Assembly (NCBI RefSeq): GCF_011058215.1
Contig: NZ_JAALFG010000004.1
Coordinates: forward strand, 283,385 to 347,384
Direction: 5' to 3'
From: Devosia aurantiaca
Lineage (GTDB): Bacteria > Pseudomonadota > Alphaproteobacteria > Rhizobiales > Devosiaceae
DNA length: 64,000 nucleotides
Positions 36,254 through 45,968 of the stretch are shown in pieces (the stretch's first letter is position 1; each line of letters starts with the position of its first letter). The notes beneath the pieces were generated by a model. It saw only the letters and a program-made list of their open reading frames with translations, made no database searches and was not told the DNA's origin. The position numbers and the translations under genes are program-made.

Positions 36254-37297
36254 ATGCCCGCCGAACAGAAAGCCGGCATCGTGAATCACATTCTGAGGCC
36301 ATTGCTGCTGCTGGCCGCTATCCTGACACTGACACTTCCCGCATCTGCACAGACGCTCGACACCGTGCGCGAGCGCGGCTTCCTGATCTGCGGTTCGAGC
36401 AATTCTCTGGCCGGATTTGCCCAGCAGGATGTCGATGGCCGCTGGTCGGGCTTTGATGTCGACCTTTGCCGCGCGCTGGCCGCCGGCATTTTCGGCAATC
36501 CGGACCTCATCGAATTCCGCTCCTATCGCGGCGAGGCCCGCTTTGCGCCGCTGCAGACCGGAGCCGTCGATGTCCTAATGCGCAACGGCGCATGGACAGC
36601 TGGCCGCGATAGCAAATTCGGCGCCCGCTATGTCGTCCCCAGCTTCTTCGACGGCCAGGCTTTCCTCGTGCCGCAATCGCTAGGTGTTGTCTCGGCCTAC
36701 GAGCTCGACAACGTCACCATCTGTGTCGCCGATCGTTCCGGGGAATTGGCGGCCCTGGACGAGTTCTTCTTCTCCAATCAGACGAGCTTCACCGAAGTCG
36801 TCTACGAAGAAGAGTCCGATCTCGCGGTCGCCTATCGCTCCGGCCTCTGCCAGGTCGTCTCAGCATCCGGCCGGCAATTGCAGGCCATCCGCCGCGAGCT
36901 TACGGACCCGTCGCAACACCGCATTCTGCCCGAGCGCATCACCAAGGAGGCCATTGGCCCCGTGGTACGGGACGACGACATCGCCTGGTTCGAAATCGTC
37001 CGCTGGACTGTTTTCACGCTGATCGCTGCAGAGGAAGCCGGGGTCACCAGCCTCAACATCGATAGCCTGACGGCCGCTCGCTCGCCGGTGATTCGCCGTC
37101 TCCTGGGCGTCGAAGGCGATTACGGCTCTGGCCTTGGCCTCCGTGCCACCTTCATGACCGACGCCATTCGCGCCGTCGGCAACTACTCGGAGCTTTACGA
37201 CCGCCACTTTGGCCCGCAGACGGGCGCGGCCATGTTGCGCGGCCAGAACGCGCTCTACAGCAATGGCGGTCTGCTCTACTCGCCGCCCATCATGTAG
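36254..37297 (+). CDS. orphan amino-acid ABC transporter substrate-binding protein, AapJ-like
   Basis: 347 residues. Signal peptide (LRPLLLLAAILTLTLPASAQ) and a diverged AapJ-type body: RGFLICGSSNSLAGFAQQD, DVDLCRALAAGIFG, AVDVLMRNGAWTAGRDS, GLCQVVSASGRQLQAIRREL and a C-terminus ALYSNGGLLYSPPIM. A GTG at 36281 (MNHILRP) gives a better-sized signal peptide than the ATG at 36254. It begins just after the aapP terminator with no permease or ATPase of its own, so it may feed AapQMP with another substrate or act as a sensor. Probably arose by duplication of aapJ. Confidence 0.85.
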   Translation: MPAEQKAGIVNHILRPLLLLAAILTLTLPASAQTLDTVRERGFLICGSSNSLAGFAQQDVDGRWSGFDVDLCRALAAGIFGNPDLIEFRSYRGEARFAPLQTGAVDVLMRNGAWTAGRDSKFGARYVVPSFFDGQAFLVPQSLGVVSAYELDNVTICVADRSGELAALDEFFFSNQTSFTEVVYEEESDLAVAYRSGLCQVVSASGRQLQAIRRELTDPSQHRILPERITKEAIGPVVRDDDIAWFEIVRWTVFTLIAAEEAGVTSLNIDSLTAARSPVIRRLLGVEGDYGSGLGLRATFMTDAIRAVGNYSELYDRHFGPQTGAAMLRGQNALYSNGGLLYSPPIM

Positions 37298-37298
37298 C

Positions 37299-38012
37299 TC
37301 AGGCGAACAGTAGGCTGACGCGCCGGTTCTGTTTGCCCTTCTTCTCGATCTTGCCCAGCTTCAGTGGCCCGATCTCACCAGTGCGCCCGACATGCGTACC
37401 GCCACAGGGCTGCAGGTCGACATCGCCGATCCGCACCAGCCTGACGCGACCCTGGCCCATGGGAGGCTTGACCTTCATCGTCTTGATGAGCTCGGCCTTG
37501 GCTTCCATTTCGGCGTCGCTGATCCATTCGGTGCTAACCGCATGGTCCGCTGCGGCCATGGCGTTGAGTTCGTCTTCCAGCGCCTGCAGGTTTTCCGGCA
37601 CCTCGGGCATGTCGAAATCGAGCCGTCCTTTGTCCTCTCCGATCTGTCCGCCAGTCACCGCAAACGGAAACACCACCGAGAGCAGATGCAACGCCGTATG
37701 CATGCGCATCAACCGATAACGCTTGTCCCAGTCGATCTCGGCTCGAACTGTTTCGTCCACCTCCAGCCGGGCTGAACCCTCAGTCGGCACATGCACGATT
37801 TGCAGCTTGTCGCCGTCCGGATGAACGGCTGTGGCGATCTCGATCGCCGATCCATCCGCGCGCACCAGCCTGCCGCTGTCGCCAGGCTGCCCACCCGATG
37901 TTGCGTAAAACACCGTTCGGTCCAGGATCACGCCACCCTCAGGCGAAATCGCCACGACCGTGGCGTCGCAGCTCTTGAGATAGGCATCATCGCGGAACAG
38001 GAACTCGGTCAT
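37299..38012 (-). CDS. alanyl-tRNA editing protein (AlaX type)
   Basis: 237 residues from ATG 38012 (MTEFLFRDDAYLK). Zinc-ligand motifs of AlaRS-like editing domains: RMHTALHLLSVVF (His-x3-His) and QPCGGTHVGRTGEIG (Cys and His). Hydrolyses mischarged Ser- or Gly-tRNA-Ala in trans. Longer upstream frames add unrelated sequence. The cardiolipin synthase gene lies 8 bases upstream on the same strand. Confidence 0.9.
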   Translation of the reverse strand: MTEFLFRDDAYLKSCDATVVAISPEGGVILDRTVFYATSGGQPGDSGRLVRADGSAIEIATAVHPDGDKLQIVHVPTEGSARLEVDETVRAEIDWDKRYRLMRMHTALHLLSVVFPFAVTGGQIGEDKGRLDFDMPEVPENLQALEDELNAMAAADHAVSTEWISDAEMEAKAELIKTMKVKPPMGQGRVRLVRIGDVDLQPCGGTHVGRTGEIGPLKLGKIEKKGKQNRRVSLLFA

Positions 38013-38020
38013 GGAAAAAC

Positions 38021-39472
38021 TCAAAGGAGGGGAGACAGTAGGCGCGCAAACTGCGTGGTGAAATAGAAGGGGAATGGCCGCGACTGAATCTCCGACAAGC
38101 CCACCTGGCGGCAGGATTGGAAGTCGGCGAGCAGCATCGCCTCGACACTGGCAATCGTTTCCGCATCGGGAAACCACAGCGTGATTTCAAAATTGATGGC
38201 GAAGGAGCGGTTGTCGAAATTGACACTGCCGACCGTTGCCATCTGGTCGTCCATCAGCACTACCTTCTGGTGCAGGAAGCCGTCCGTGTAGCGATAAACG
38301 CTGATATTGTGTTCGACCATGGCATCGGCATGGGCAATGCTGGCCAGCCAGACGATCTTGTGGTCTGGCTCATCGGGCAACATGATCCGCACATCCACCC
38401 CGCGCAGCTTGGCCGCGTAGAGCGCCGTCCGAATATCGGTATCCGGCACGAAATAGGGGCTGACGATCCAGATGCGCTCCCGCGCCCGCCCGATCAGGTC
38501 GGTAAAGGCAATGGCGCATTCTTCGAGCTGATCAGCCGGACCACTGCCCATGACGAGCACCGGCTCGTCGCCGTCGCCTTCCCAGACTTCGGGTGGCGGC
38601 GTGACGATCTTTTCGCCCGTTGCCCATTCCCAGTCCTCGCGGAACAGAAGCGCACACCCCAAAGCCGCCGGACCGATCACCCGCACATGCGTGTCGCGCC
38701 AGCGGCCGAATTTTAGGTCCTGACCAAGATACTCGACGCCGACATTGTGTCCACCGGTCCAAGCCACCTTGCCGTCCACCACGACGATCTTGCGGTGATT
38801 GCGGTAGTTGATACGGGTCGGGCCGTAGAAGCGCAGGAATTTGTGGCGCTGGTTGAAGCCGGCAACCTTCACCCCCGCTTCGCGCATCTCCCGACGATAG
38901 CGCTTGGGCATGCCATTGCTGCCGACATCGTCGTAGAGCAGGTAGACCCGCACGCCTTGCCTGGCCTTGGCGATTAGGCGCTCCGCCAGCTGTCGGCCAA
39001 GATCGTCGTCGCGCACGATATAGAACTGAACGAGGAGATATTCCTTGGCTTCATCGATCCCGGCAAAGATTGAGTCGAAGGTGGCAGCCCCATCGATTAG
39101 GAGCTGCACATCGTTGCCCTTGAGAAACGGCAGCTCCGACACGGCCACCTGCACCGGCCATTGAGCGTCGGTCTCGCGATCGATCAGCGCCAGGTCCTTG
39201 GCGCGCAGCGGGCGATCGGCGCGGCCATTCTGCACCCGGTCGGTGGCGTAGTCGTCAAAAAGCTTCCAGCCGAAAACGGCATAAAGCAGCACTGTGGGAA
39301 AGGGCAGCAGCGCCAGCGATATGAGCCATGCAATCGAGCCCTGCGAGGTGCGGGAATTCAGCACCTCGCGCACGCCGCAGATCAGGGCCAGGAGATAAAG
39401 CGCACCGGTGATCAGCGCGACAAGATGGAAGTCCGCTACAACCGCGCGGAGAAGATCGTCTAAGCCGAACAA
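38021..39472 (-). CDS. cls: cardiolipin synthase (phospholipase D superfamily)
   Basis: 483 residues. Two N-terminal transmembrane helices, then two HKD-type active sites: NHRKIVVVDGKVAWTGGHN, where Asn replaces the usual first-position residue context but the HRK-D core is kept, and LHQKVVLMDDQMATVGSVNFDNRS. Condenses two phosphatidylglycerol molecules into cardiolipin at the inner membrane. Length and architecture match bacterial ClsA. Confidence 0.93.
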   Translation of the reverse strand: MFGLDDLLRAVVADFHLVALITGALYLLALICGVREVLNSRTSQGSIAWLISLALLPFPTVLLYAVFGWKLFDDYATDRVQNGRADRPLRAKDLALIDRETDAQWPVQVAVSELPFLKGNDVQLLIDGAATFDSIFAGIDEAKEYLLVQFYIVRDDDLGRQLAERLIAKARQGVRVYLLYDDVGSNGMPKRYRREMREAGVKVAGFNQRHKFLRFYGPTRINYRNHRKIVVVDGKVAWTGGHNVGVEYLGQDLKFGRWRDTHVRVIGPAALGCALLFREDWEWATGEKIVTPPPEVWEGDGDEPVLVMGSGPADQLEECAIAFTDLIGRARERIWIVSPYFVPDTDIRTALYAAKLRGVDVRIMLPDEPDHKIVWLASIAHADAMVEHNISVYRYTDGFLHQKVVLMDDQMATVGSVNFDNRSFAINFEITLWFPDAETIASVEAMLLADFQSCRQVGLSEIQSRPFPFYFTTQFARLLSPLL

Positions 39473-39534
39473 GGAGCGCCCCTAAAACCGTGCGGGCACT
39501 CTATCAGCGGCACGCGCCGAAACAACTGCGGCTC

Positions 39535-40582
39535 TTAGACGGGCTCGGCTTCCATGACGCTCGAAATGTCGATCGGCGTCCGCCCCTCGAGCCAGCCTGG
39601 TACCGGCAGGTCCTTGGAGCGCAAGAATTCGGGATTATAGATCTTGCTGGCGTAGCGATTGCCGTAGTCGCAAAGGATCGTGACGATGGTCTTGCCCGGT
39701 CCCAGATCCTGCGCCAGGCGCACGGCACCCGCGATGTTGATGGCGCTCGAGCCGCCGAGGCAAAGCCCCTCATTTTCGAGCAGGTCGAAAATATAGGGCA
39801 GGGCCTCCGCGTCAGAGATGCGGTAGGGATGATCGATCACCAAGCCCTCAAGATTGGCGGTGATGCGCCCCTGGCCGATGCCTTCGGTGATCGAATTGCC
39901 GGCAGATTTCAGCTCGCCATGCGCATAATACTCGTAAAGCGCTGCACCTTCCGGGTCGGCCAGCCCGATCTTGACGTCCTTGCTGCGCGACCGCAGCGCC
40001 TCGGCCACGCCGGCCAGTGTCCCGCCAGAGCCGACCGAACAAATGAACCCGTCGATCCTGCCATTGGTCTGGCTCCAGATTTCCGGCCCGGTCGTCTCGA
40101 TATGCGCGCCGGTTCGAGACATTGTCGAACTGATTGGCCCAGACGGCGCCATTCGGCAGCTCGCGATTGAGCTTTTCCGCCAGCCGCTGCGATACCTTGA
40201 TGTAATTGTTGGGGTTCTTGTAGGGCTTGGCCGGCACCTCGATCAGCTCGGCCCCATAAAGCCGCAGCGCGTCCTTCTTCTCCTGGCTCTGCGTCTCTGG
40301 AATGACGATCACCGATTTGAAGCCAAGCGCATTGGCCACTAGCGTCAGCCCGATGCCGGTATTGCCAGCCGTACCCTCGACGATCGTGCCACCCGGCTTC
40401 AGCGCGCCCGATTTCACCGCATCGTGGATGATGAACAGTGCCGCCCGATCTTTGACTGACTGCCCCGGGTTCAAAAACTCGGCCTTCCCCCAAATGTCGC
40501 AGCCCGTCAGCGTCGAAACGCGGTTGAGGCGGATCAACGGCGTATTGCCGATGGCGGAGAGCAGATCTTGATGGTTGGCCAT
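39535..40582 (-). pseudogene. cysK: cysteine synthase (CysK), reading frame broken near 40113
   Basis: About 348 residues after joining. First part: [17 protein letters not shown], the PLP-lysine motif [37 protein letters not shown], then NQFDNVSNR. The other frame continues [38 protein letters not shown] to a C-terminus PVPGWLEGRTPIDISSVMEAEPV. A CG/GC dinucleotide loss in the GGCGCGC tract would explain the break, restoring NRRAHIETTG. Makes cysteine from O-acetylserine and sulfide. The longer C-terminus marks the alphaproteobacterial cysteine synthase A branch. Confidence 0.88.
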
Positions 40583-40739
40583 GGATCGATTTGTTGGGTG
40601 GATCAGAGACTTACCGTAGGAGTGTCAACCCGCAGCGGCAAGGGTCGTTCCCTTATTTGGGCACGACGTTCCGCTAGCGACAGATGCAGCGCAAGCAGCG
40701 TCCAAGTCTGCTGCTGTTTCGGCAATGTCGTTTCGCAGT

Positions 40740-42137
40740 CTATAAAGCCTTCGCAGCCTCGAGGGCCCGAAATCGCGTTTCCTTCAGATCAACGATCGGC
40801 TCGGGATAAGTCTCGCCGATCTTGACACCCGCCTTCGCCAGCACATCCTTTGGCGCGGCCCAAGGCTGCTGCACATGCTTGTCTGGCAGCTCCGCCAGCT
40901 CGGGCACCCAGCGCCGCACATAGTCGCCATCTGCATCGAACCGTTCGCCTTGCGTTACCGGATTGAAGATGCGGAAGAACGGCGAAGCATCCATGCCGCT
41001 CCCTGCCACCCACTGCCAATTGCCCGGATTGTTGGCGATATCGCCATCGCAAAGGCAGTCCCAGAACCACTCTTCGCCGACCCGCCAATCGATCAGCAAG
41101 TTCTTGCACAGGAACGACGCCGTCAGCATCCGCACCCGGTTTTCCATGTAGCCGGTTTCCCAAAGCTCGCGCATGCCTGCATCGACCATTGGAATGCCGG
41201 TGCGCCCGCGCTTCCAGGCTTCGAGCTGCTCCGGTGCTTCCCGCCACTTCATGCCCTCGTATTTGGTATGCATGGCAACGCGAACGATGTCGTCGCGGTG
41301 ATAGAGCTGATGATAGTTGAAGTCGCGCCAGGCGAGTTCGGACAGGAACTTGTTGATCCGCTCGGTCTCCGCGTGATGCGCATGCGCAAAGGCTTTTGCC
41401 GCGTGCCAGATCTGCCGAGGACTGATCTCGCCGTGCCGCAGATGCGGCGACAGATGCGACGTGGCCTGGAGCGCCGGAAAGTCGCGCCCCTGCGGATAGT
41501 CCGTCAACCGCTCATCGAAAAAAGCCGCAAGCTTTTCCTGCGCCGCCGTTTCGCCGATGGTCCAATAAGGCGCGAGCTTCTTGGCCCATTTCGGCTCGCG
41601 ATAGCTCTCGTCGACCTTTTTGTGCCGCACGGCCTTGCCCTTCGGCGCGGCAAGAGGCTCGGCAATGTCCAGCGCCCGTAAGTTCTTCCAGAAGGGTCCA
41701 TAGACCGAATACGACTTGCCCGTGCCGGTCGCGATGTCCCAAGGCTCGACCAGCACATTGCCGGGATGCGATTCGACTGCGATATCTTCCCCTAGCCGCT
41801 CCTTTATTCCTGCATCCAGCGCGCGTTCAGCGGGATGGTAGCGCCGGTTCCAGTGTAGCGACGTGGCGCCAACGTCCTTGAGCACGCGCCGCAGAACGTC
41901 CTCCGCCTTGCCTTCCTCGACTAGCAAATGCACGCCGATCTCGGCAAGCCGCTCGGACAGGTCCGTCAGGCTGCGATTGAACCACCACCGCGCCGCCCCA
42001 CCGGGCGCGCGGATCCCCTCGTCCGTTTCGAAGATGAACAACGCCGTGACATCGTCGGCCTCCTTGAAGGCCGCAACGAGGGCAGGGTTGTCGGAAAGGC
42101 GCAAGTCGTTGCGCAGCCAGACGAGGGCTTTGGACAC
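40740..42137 (-). CDS. phrB: deoxyribodipyrimidine photolyase (class I CPD photolyase)
   Basis: 465 residues. N-terminal photolyase domain ALVWLRNDLRLSDNPAL; FAD-binding C-terminal domain with SHLSPHLRHGEISPRQIWHAA, FLSELAWRDFNYHQLYH, GRTGIPMVDAGMRELWETGYMENRVRMLTASFLCKNLLIDWRVGEEWFWDCL and WQWVAGSGMDASPFFRIFNPVTQGERFDADGDYVRRWVPEL. All class I landmarks are intact. Light-driven repair of cyclobutane pyrimidine dimers. Confidence 0.95.
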   Translation of the reverse strand: MSKALVWLRNDLRLSDNPALVAAFKEADDVTALFIFETDEGIRAPGGAARWWFNRSLTDLSERLAEIGVHLLVEEGKAEDVLRRVLKDVGATSLHWNRRYHPAERALDAGIKERLGEDIAVESHPGNVLVEPWDIATGTGKSYSVYGPFWKNLRALDIAEPLAAPKGKAVRHKKVDESYREPKWAKKLAPYWTIGETAAQEKLAAFFDERLTDYPQGRDFPALQATSHLSPHLRHGEISPRQIWHAAKAFAHAHHAETERINKFLSELAWRDFNYHQLYHRDDIVRVAMHTKYEGMKWREAPEQLEAWKRGRTGIPMVDAGMRELWETGYMENRVRMLTASFLCKNLLIDWRVGEEWFWDCLCDGDIANNPGNWQWVAGSGMDASPFFRIFNPVTQGERFDADGDYVRRWVPELAELPDKHVQQPWAAPKDVLAKAGVKIGETYPEPIVDLKETRFRALEAAKAL

Positions 42138-42194
42138 AAGGCAAACTCCGGAACCATCGGGAGCAATACGCGCGCAATGGCGATCCGGTTCAGA

Positions 42195-42644
42195 CTATTC
42201 CATCAGCTCGGCGAGCTGCTCCAGGGCCGAGCTCCACGCTTCCATGGAAAAAATCCGCGTCTGCGCATCGGCATGGGCCAGGCCGCGCTCGGTCAGGGTG
42301 ATATTGGTCGTGTCCTTGCCCAGTGCCTGGAAGACGATGTCGAGCACGAAGATCAGCTCTTCATCTTCGCCCTTGTGCACCCAGGACAGAACCAGCCGCT
42401 CGTGCTCGACGAATTGCAGCACTTCGCCCGAAACCTCGTGATCGGCCTCGTTGTCCTCATCGGCAAAGGTTACGAAGCGATAGCTGCCGCCTTCGAAGGC
42501 GTCGAATTCGGCCTCGTCCACCTGCCACTGCTCGATCAACGCCGGATCGGTCCAGGCCGAAAACACGTCGGATACATTCGCTTCGATCTTGCGCGTCAGC
42601 GTGATCTGGCTTTCGCCGTCGCCCAAAAGCGTATCGTCACTCAT
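42195..42644 (-). CDS. SRPBCC domain protein (AHSA1-like)
   Basis: 149 residues. LTRKIEANVSDVFSAWTDPALIEQW, FEGGSYRFVTF, GEVLQFVEHERLVLSW and TTNITLTERGLAHADAQTRIFSMEAWSSALEQLAELME match the START/Bet v1-like AHSA1 group. Ligand-binding fold with no assigned substrate. ATG overlaps the upstream MFS gene stop by 4 bases, so the pair is co-translated. Confidence 0.85.
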   Translation of the reverse strand: MSDDTLLGDGESQITLTRKIEANVSDVFSAWTDPALIEQWQVDEAEFDAFEGGSYRFVTFADEDNEADHEVSGEVLQFVEHERLVLSWVHKGEDEELIFVLDIVFQALGKDTTNITLTERGLAHADAQTRIFSMEAWSSALEQLAELME

Positions 42645-43861
42645 GCGGTTTTCCTTTCCGGATGAAGTTCAGCCGTCTTGGGCAGCAAGATGGTGAGAAA
42701 GCCCAAGGCCGGCAAGAAGGCGCAAATCTGGAACACGGCGACCATGCCGATCCAGTCGGCCAAAGCCCCCATTACGGCAGCGCCCAGAGCGCCGATGCCG
42801 AAGGCGAAGCCGAAGACGAACCCTGCGATCATTCCGACTTTGCCGGGCACCAATTCCTGCGCATAGACCACCATGGCCGAGAAGGCCGAACTGAGGATCA
42901 GCCCGACCATGATGCTCATCACCGCCGTCCAGAACAGATCGAGGTAAGGCAGGGCCAGGGTAAAGGGCAGGGCGCCCAGAATCGACACCCAAATTACCGC
43001 AAGGCGGCCATAACGGTCCCCGATCGGGCCGCCGAAGAACGTGCCGGCGGCTACTGAGCCGAGGAAGGCAAAGAGATAATATTGCGCTTCTGTCGCGGAC
43101 AGCCCGAATTTTTCGATCAGGAAGAAGGCGTAATAGCTCTTCATCAAATCGATATAGATGAACTTGCTGAGCAGCAGCATGCCGATCACGGCGAAGGCCA
43201 CGATCAGCCGCTGCCGGCTGAGCGCAGGCTTGGCTACCGCCACTTTCGGCCGGCTCGCCGCCTGCCGCTGGTGTTCGACGAACCAGCGTCCGACCCAGGT
43301 CAGGAGCGCAAAGCCCACGACGGCGACGGCCAGGAACCAGAAAACGCTGCCCTGGCCCATCGGCAGCAGAATCAATGCGGCGGCCAGCGGACCCAGCGCC
43401 GTGCCCGCATTGCCGCCGACCTGGAATAACGACTGCGCAAAGCCCAGCCGTCCGCCCGATGCCATTCGCGCCACGCGCGACGCTTCGGGGTGGAACAGCG
43501 CCGACCCGGTCCCCATCACCACGGCGGCTATGAACAGAAGCCAAAAGCCGTTGGCCGCCGCCAGCATGGCGACACCGACCCCCACGATCCCCATCGACAG
43601 TGCCAGAATGTAAGGCTTGGGCTTCAAGTCGCCCGACAGCCCGAAAGCGGGCTGCAGCAGGCACGCCGTAATCTGTTGCCCGAGCGTCAGCATGCCGATC
43701 TGGAAATACGAAAGGCCGTAGTTTTCTCGCAGCATGGGATAGAGCGCCGGCAGCATGAACTGCAGCAGGTCGTTCAACAGATGCGCGCCGCTGACGGCCA
43801 GGATGATGGACAGGGCAGTGCGCTGCGCATCATGCGCGGGAAAGGCTACGGTGCTGGTCAT
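42641..43861 (-). CDS. MFS transporter, fosmidomycin-resistance (Fsr) type
   Basis: 406 residues, twelve hydrophobic segments. The start SIILAVSGAHLLNDLLQFMLPALYPMLRENYGLSYFQIGMLTL and GTGSALFHPEASRVARMASGGRLGFAQSLFQVGGNAG are closely Fsr-like. Proton-driven efflux. A downstream SRPBCC gene overlaps it by four bases. Drug specificity is by family resemblance only. Confidence 0.88.
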   Translation of the reverse strand: MTSTVAFPAHDAQRTALSIILAVSGAHLLNDLLQFMLPALYPMLRENYGLSYFQIGMLTLGQQITACLLQPAFGLSGDLKPKPYILALSMGIVGVGVAMLAAANGFWLLFIAAVVMGTGSALFHPEASRVARMASGGRLGFAQSLFQVGGNAGTALGPLAAALILLPMGQGSVFWFLAVAVVGFALLTWVGRWFVEHQRQAASRPKVAVAKPALSRQRLIVAFAVIGMLLLSKFIYIDLMKSYYAFFLIEKFGLSATEAQYYLFAFLGSVAAGTFFGGPIGDRYGRLAVIWVSILGALPFTLALPYLDLFWTAVMSIMVGLILSSAFSAMVVYAQELVPGKVGMIAGFVFGFAFGIGALGAAVMGALADWIGMVAVFQICAFLPALGFLTILLPKTAELHPERKTA

Positions 43862-43945
43862 GGAAGGGCTTCGAGAACGGAATTCGATCCGTCCTACTCC
43901 GATGCCCCAGGGAGGGCAATCGCCGTTATTTTGATTAGGGAAGGT

Positions 43946-44021
43946 TGGCTCCGCGAGCTGGACTCGAACCAGCGACCATTCGATTAACAGTCGAACGCTC
44001 TACCAACTGAGCTATCGCGGA
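43946..44021 (-). tRNA. tRNA-Asn (anticodon GTT)
   Basis: 76 bases with CCA. Acceptor TCCGCGA pairs with TCGCGGA; the anticodon stem TTCGA/TCGAA encloses CTGTTAA, anticodon GTT. The T arm is CTGGTTCGAGTCCAG. Confidence 0.95.
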
Positions 44022-44114
44022 ACACTTCTTGCGCCCCGTTTCCGAGGGCGAGGTCCGTGTACCCAAACTGATCCGCTTTGCCAAGCCCCGAATGCAAGTC
44101 TTGTGAATAACTTG

Positions 44115-44684
44115 TCATTCGACGCGTCGCGCGAGGCTCACGAGATCCGCAAGGGTGTTGAGATTGGCGAAGGGATTATGGTTAATTTCCCAACGCACTG
44201 CTTTGGCATCAAGCGCGCTCAGCAGCCGTTTCGGACTGCCCAAGCTGTCGGCTCGCTCCGGCAGATCGGAAATGGCGCCGAAGCGATAGGCAGCATTGGT
44301 CGGGTAGATTTCTTCACCCCACGCTGCGTAGGCCGCGCTTTCAGATGTCACACCGGCCGCGAGCTTTAAAACGAAGTCGGCTGGAAGAAACGGCGTGTCG
44401 ACGGGGACCGAGACCAGTGTATCGCCCGGCTTGGCGGTGCCGCGAAGATGCAACACGGCGGCAGCCAGGCCAGCCAGCGGCCCTCCGACCAATCCCGGCA
44501 GATCGGGGACGCAAGTGTATCCGGCATACTGCGGTCCCCTGCCGGCGGAGACTAAAATCTCCCCTGTCAGACGCGTCACCACACGGTCAAGCAGGCGCTG
44601 CCCACCCAGTCGCAGCTCGGCCTTGCGCACATCCCCAAGCCGGCTGCCCTGGCCGCCAGCCAGCACCACGGCAAAGACCGTCAT
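44115..44684 (-). CDS. mobA: molybdenum cofactor guanylyltransferase (MobA)
   Basis: 189 residues. N-terminal nucleotide-binding signature VLAGGQGSRLGDVRKAELRLGGQRLLDRV, then DLPGLVGGPLAGLAAAV, VSVPVDTPFLPADF (catalytic Asp) and INHNPFANLNTLADL (C-terminal FxNlNTpeDL-type motif). Adds GMP to molybdopterin. ATG overlaps the BenE-type transporter gene by four bases. Confidence 0.88.
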   Translation of the reverse strand: MTVFAVVLAGGQGSRLGDVRKAELRLGGQRLLDRVVTRLTGEILVSAGRGPQYAGYTCVPDLPGLVGGPLAGLAAAVLHLRGTAKPGDTLVSVPVDTPFLPADFVLKLAAGVTSESAAYAAWGEEIYPTNAAYRFGAISDLPERADSLGSPKRLLSALDAKAVRWEINHNPFANLNTLADLVSLARRVE

Positions 44685-45868
44685 GCGGTTTTGCGCTCCC
44701 GCAGCATAAGCAACAAAACGATGCCGCCGACCAGGCCCCAGAACGGCGCCCCAACGCCGACGATAGTGATTCCCGAAGCGGTTGCGACAAAGGTCAAGAT
44801 TGCCGGCAAGCGCACCTGCTCATCGGCCAAGGCAGCGGCGAGCGATGTCGCCAGACTTGAAAATAGCGCCAGCCCGGCAACGGCCTGGATCAAAAGCGGC
44901 GGCGACGCGGCAATGAATGCCGCTGCCGCACTCGCCGCGAGCCCCAGCACGAAATAGGTAAACCCTGCCGCGACCGGCGCCGGCCAGCGCTTGCCCGGGT
45001 CAGGATGCGCCTCCGGCCCGGCGCAGATCGCCGCCGTGATCGCCGCCAGATTGCTGGTATGTCCGCCAAAGAACGCCGTTGCCGCGCTCGCCGCGCCGGT
45101 CAGCGCAAAGATCGGTCGCGTCTCGAGGGTAAAGCCATTGGCCCGCATCACCGCCAGCCCGGGCAGGTTCTGCGATGCCATCGTAACCACATAGAATGGC
45201 AGCCCGATCCGGATGATGGCGTCCAGCGTGAAAGCGGGCACAACCGGCATCAAGGTCGGCCACGCCCCATCGAACGTTCCTGCCGGCAGATGCGTCGTTG
45301 TCGCCAGGATGATTCCGGTCACGACCACGGCGATCGGCACCGCATAGCGGCGTGCAAAGCGCAGCCCCAATGCCCAGGCCGCGAGGATCGGCAGTGCCAG
45401 CAATGGCATCTCCGCCACTGCGGTGATCGGCGCCAGGCACAGGCTCAAGAGCATCCCCGCCAGCATGGCATTTGCAAGCGCGGCTGGAATTGCCGCGATC
45501 GCCCGCGCCAGGGGCCCGATAAACGCTGTGAGAAAGATCAGCCCCGCGCAAACCAGGAATGCGCCGGCGACCTCTGGAAAGCCGCCCACCGGCTCGCCGA
45601 CCGTCAAAAGGAAAGCCACGCCCGGGGTCGACCAGGCAAAGCTCACCGGTATGCGCCTCCGCCAGGCGACGGCGACGTTGAGAATACCGATGGCGATGCA
45701 GACCGAAAACAGGCCCGAGCCTGCCTGCTGCGGCGATGCACCCGCAGCGGTCAGCGCCGCCAGCACCACGGTGAACGTACTGGCATAACCGACGATTGCG
45801 GCAAGCACGCCGGCCATGATGGGCTGGGCAAAGTCGCGCCGGCCAGCGGCGGGGGCAGGGGTGGTCAT
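44681..45868 (-). CDS. BenE-family benzoate/H+ symporter-like transporter
   Basis: 395 residues from ATG 45868 (MTTPAPAAGRRDFAQPI). About twelve hydrophobic segments; AGVLAAIVGYASTFTVVLAALTAAGASPQQAGSGL, WSTPGVAFLLT, QNLPGLAVMRANGF and FFGGHTSNLAAITAAICAG are BenE landmarks. Known members import benzoate; no aromatic catabolic genes are nearby, so the substrate is open. Overlaps mobA by four bases. Confidence 0.87.
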   Translation of the reverse strand: MTTPAPAAGRRDFAQPIMAGVLAAIVGYASTFTVVLAALTAAGASPQQAGSGLFSVCIAIGILNVAVAWRRRIPVSFAWSTPGVAFLLTVGEPVGGFPEVAGAFLVCAGLIFLTAFIGPLARAIAAIPAALANAMLAGMLLSLCLAPITAVAEMPLLALPILAAWALGLRFARRYAVPIAVVVTGIILATTTHLPAGTFDGAWPTLMPVVPAFTLDAIIRIGLPFYVVTMASQNLPGLAVMRANGFTLETRPIFALTGAASAATAFFGGHTSNLAAITAAICAGPEAHPDPGKRWPAPVAAGFTYFVLGLAASAAAAFIAASPPLLIQAVAGLALFSSLATSLAAALADEQVRLPAILTFVATASGITIVGVGAPFWGLVGGIVLLLMLRERKTA

Positions 45869-45968
45869 ATCGATTCTCGGGAAAAACGGGCAGCCAGAAG
45901 ACGCTAGTCTCCTGACGGCAAAGCCGCAATCGCCACGACACGTCGCGGGCCTTTCGGCGCCTCGGCCA

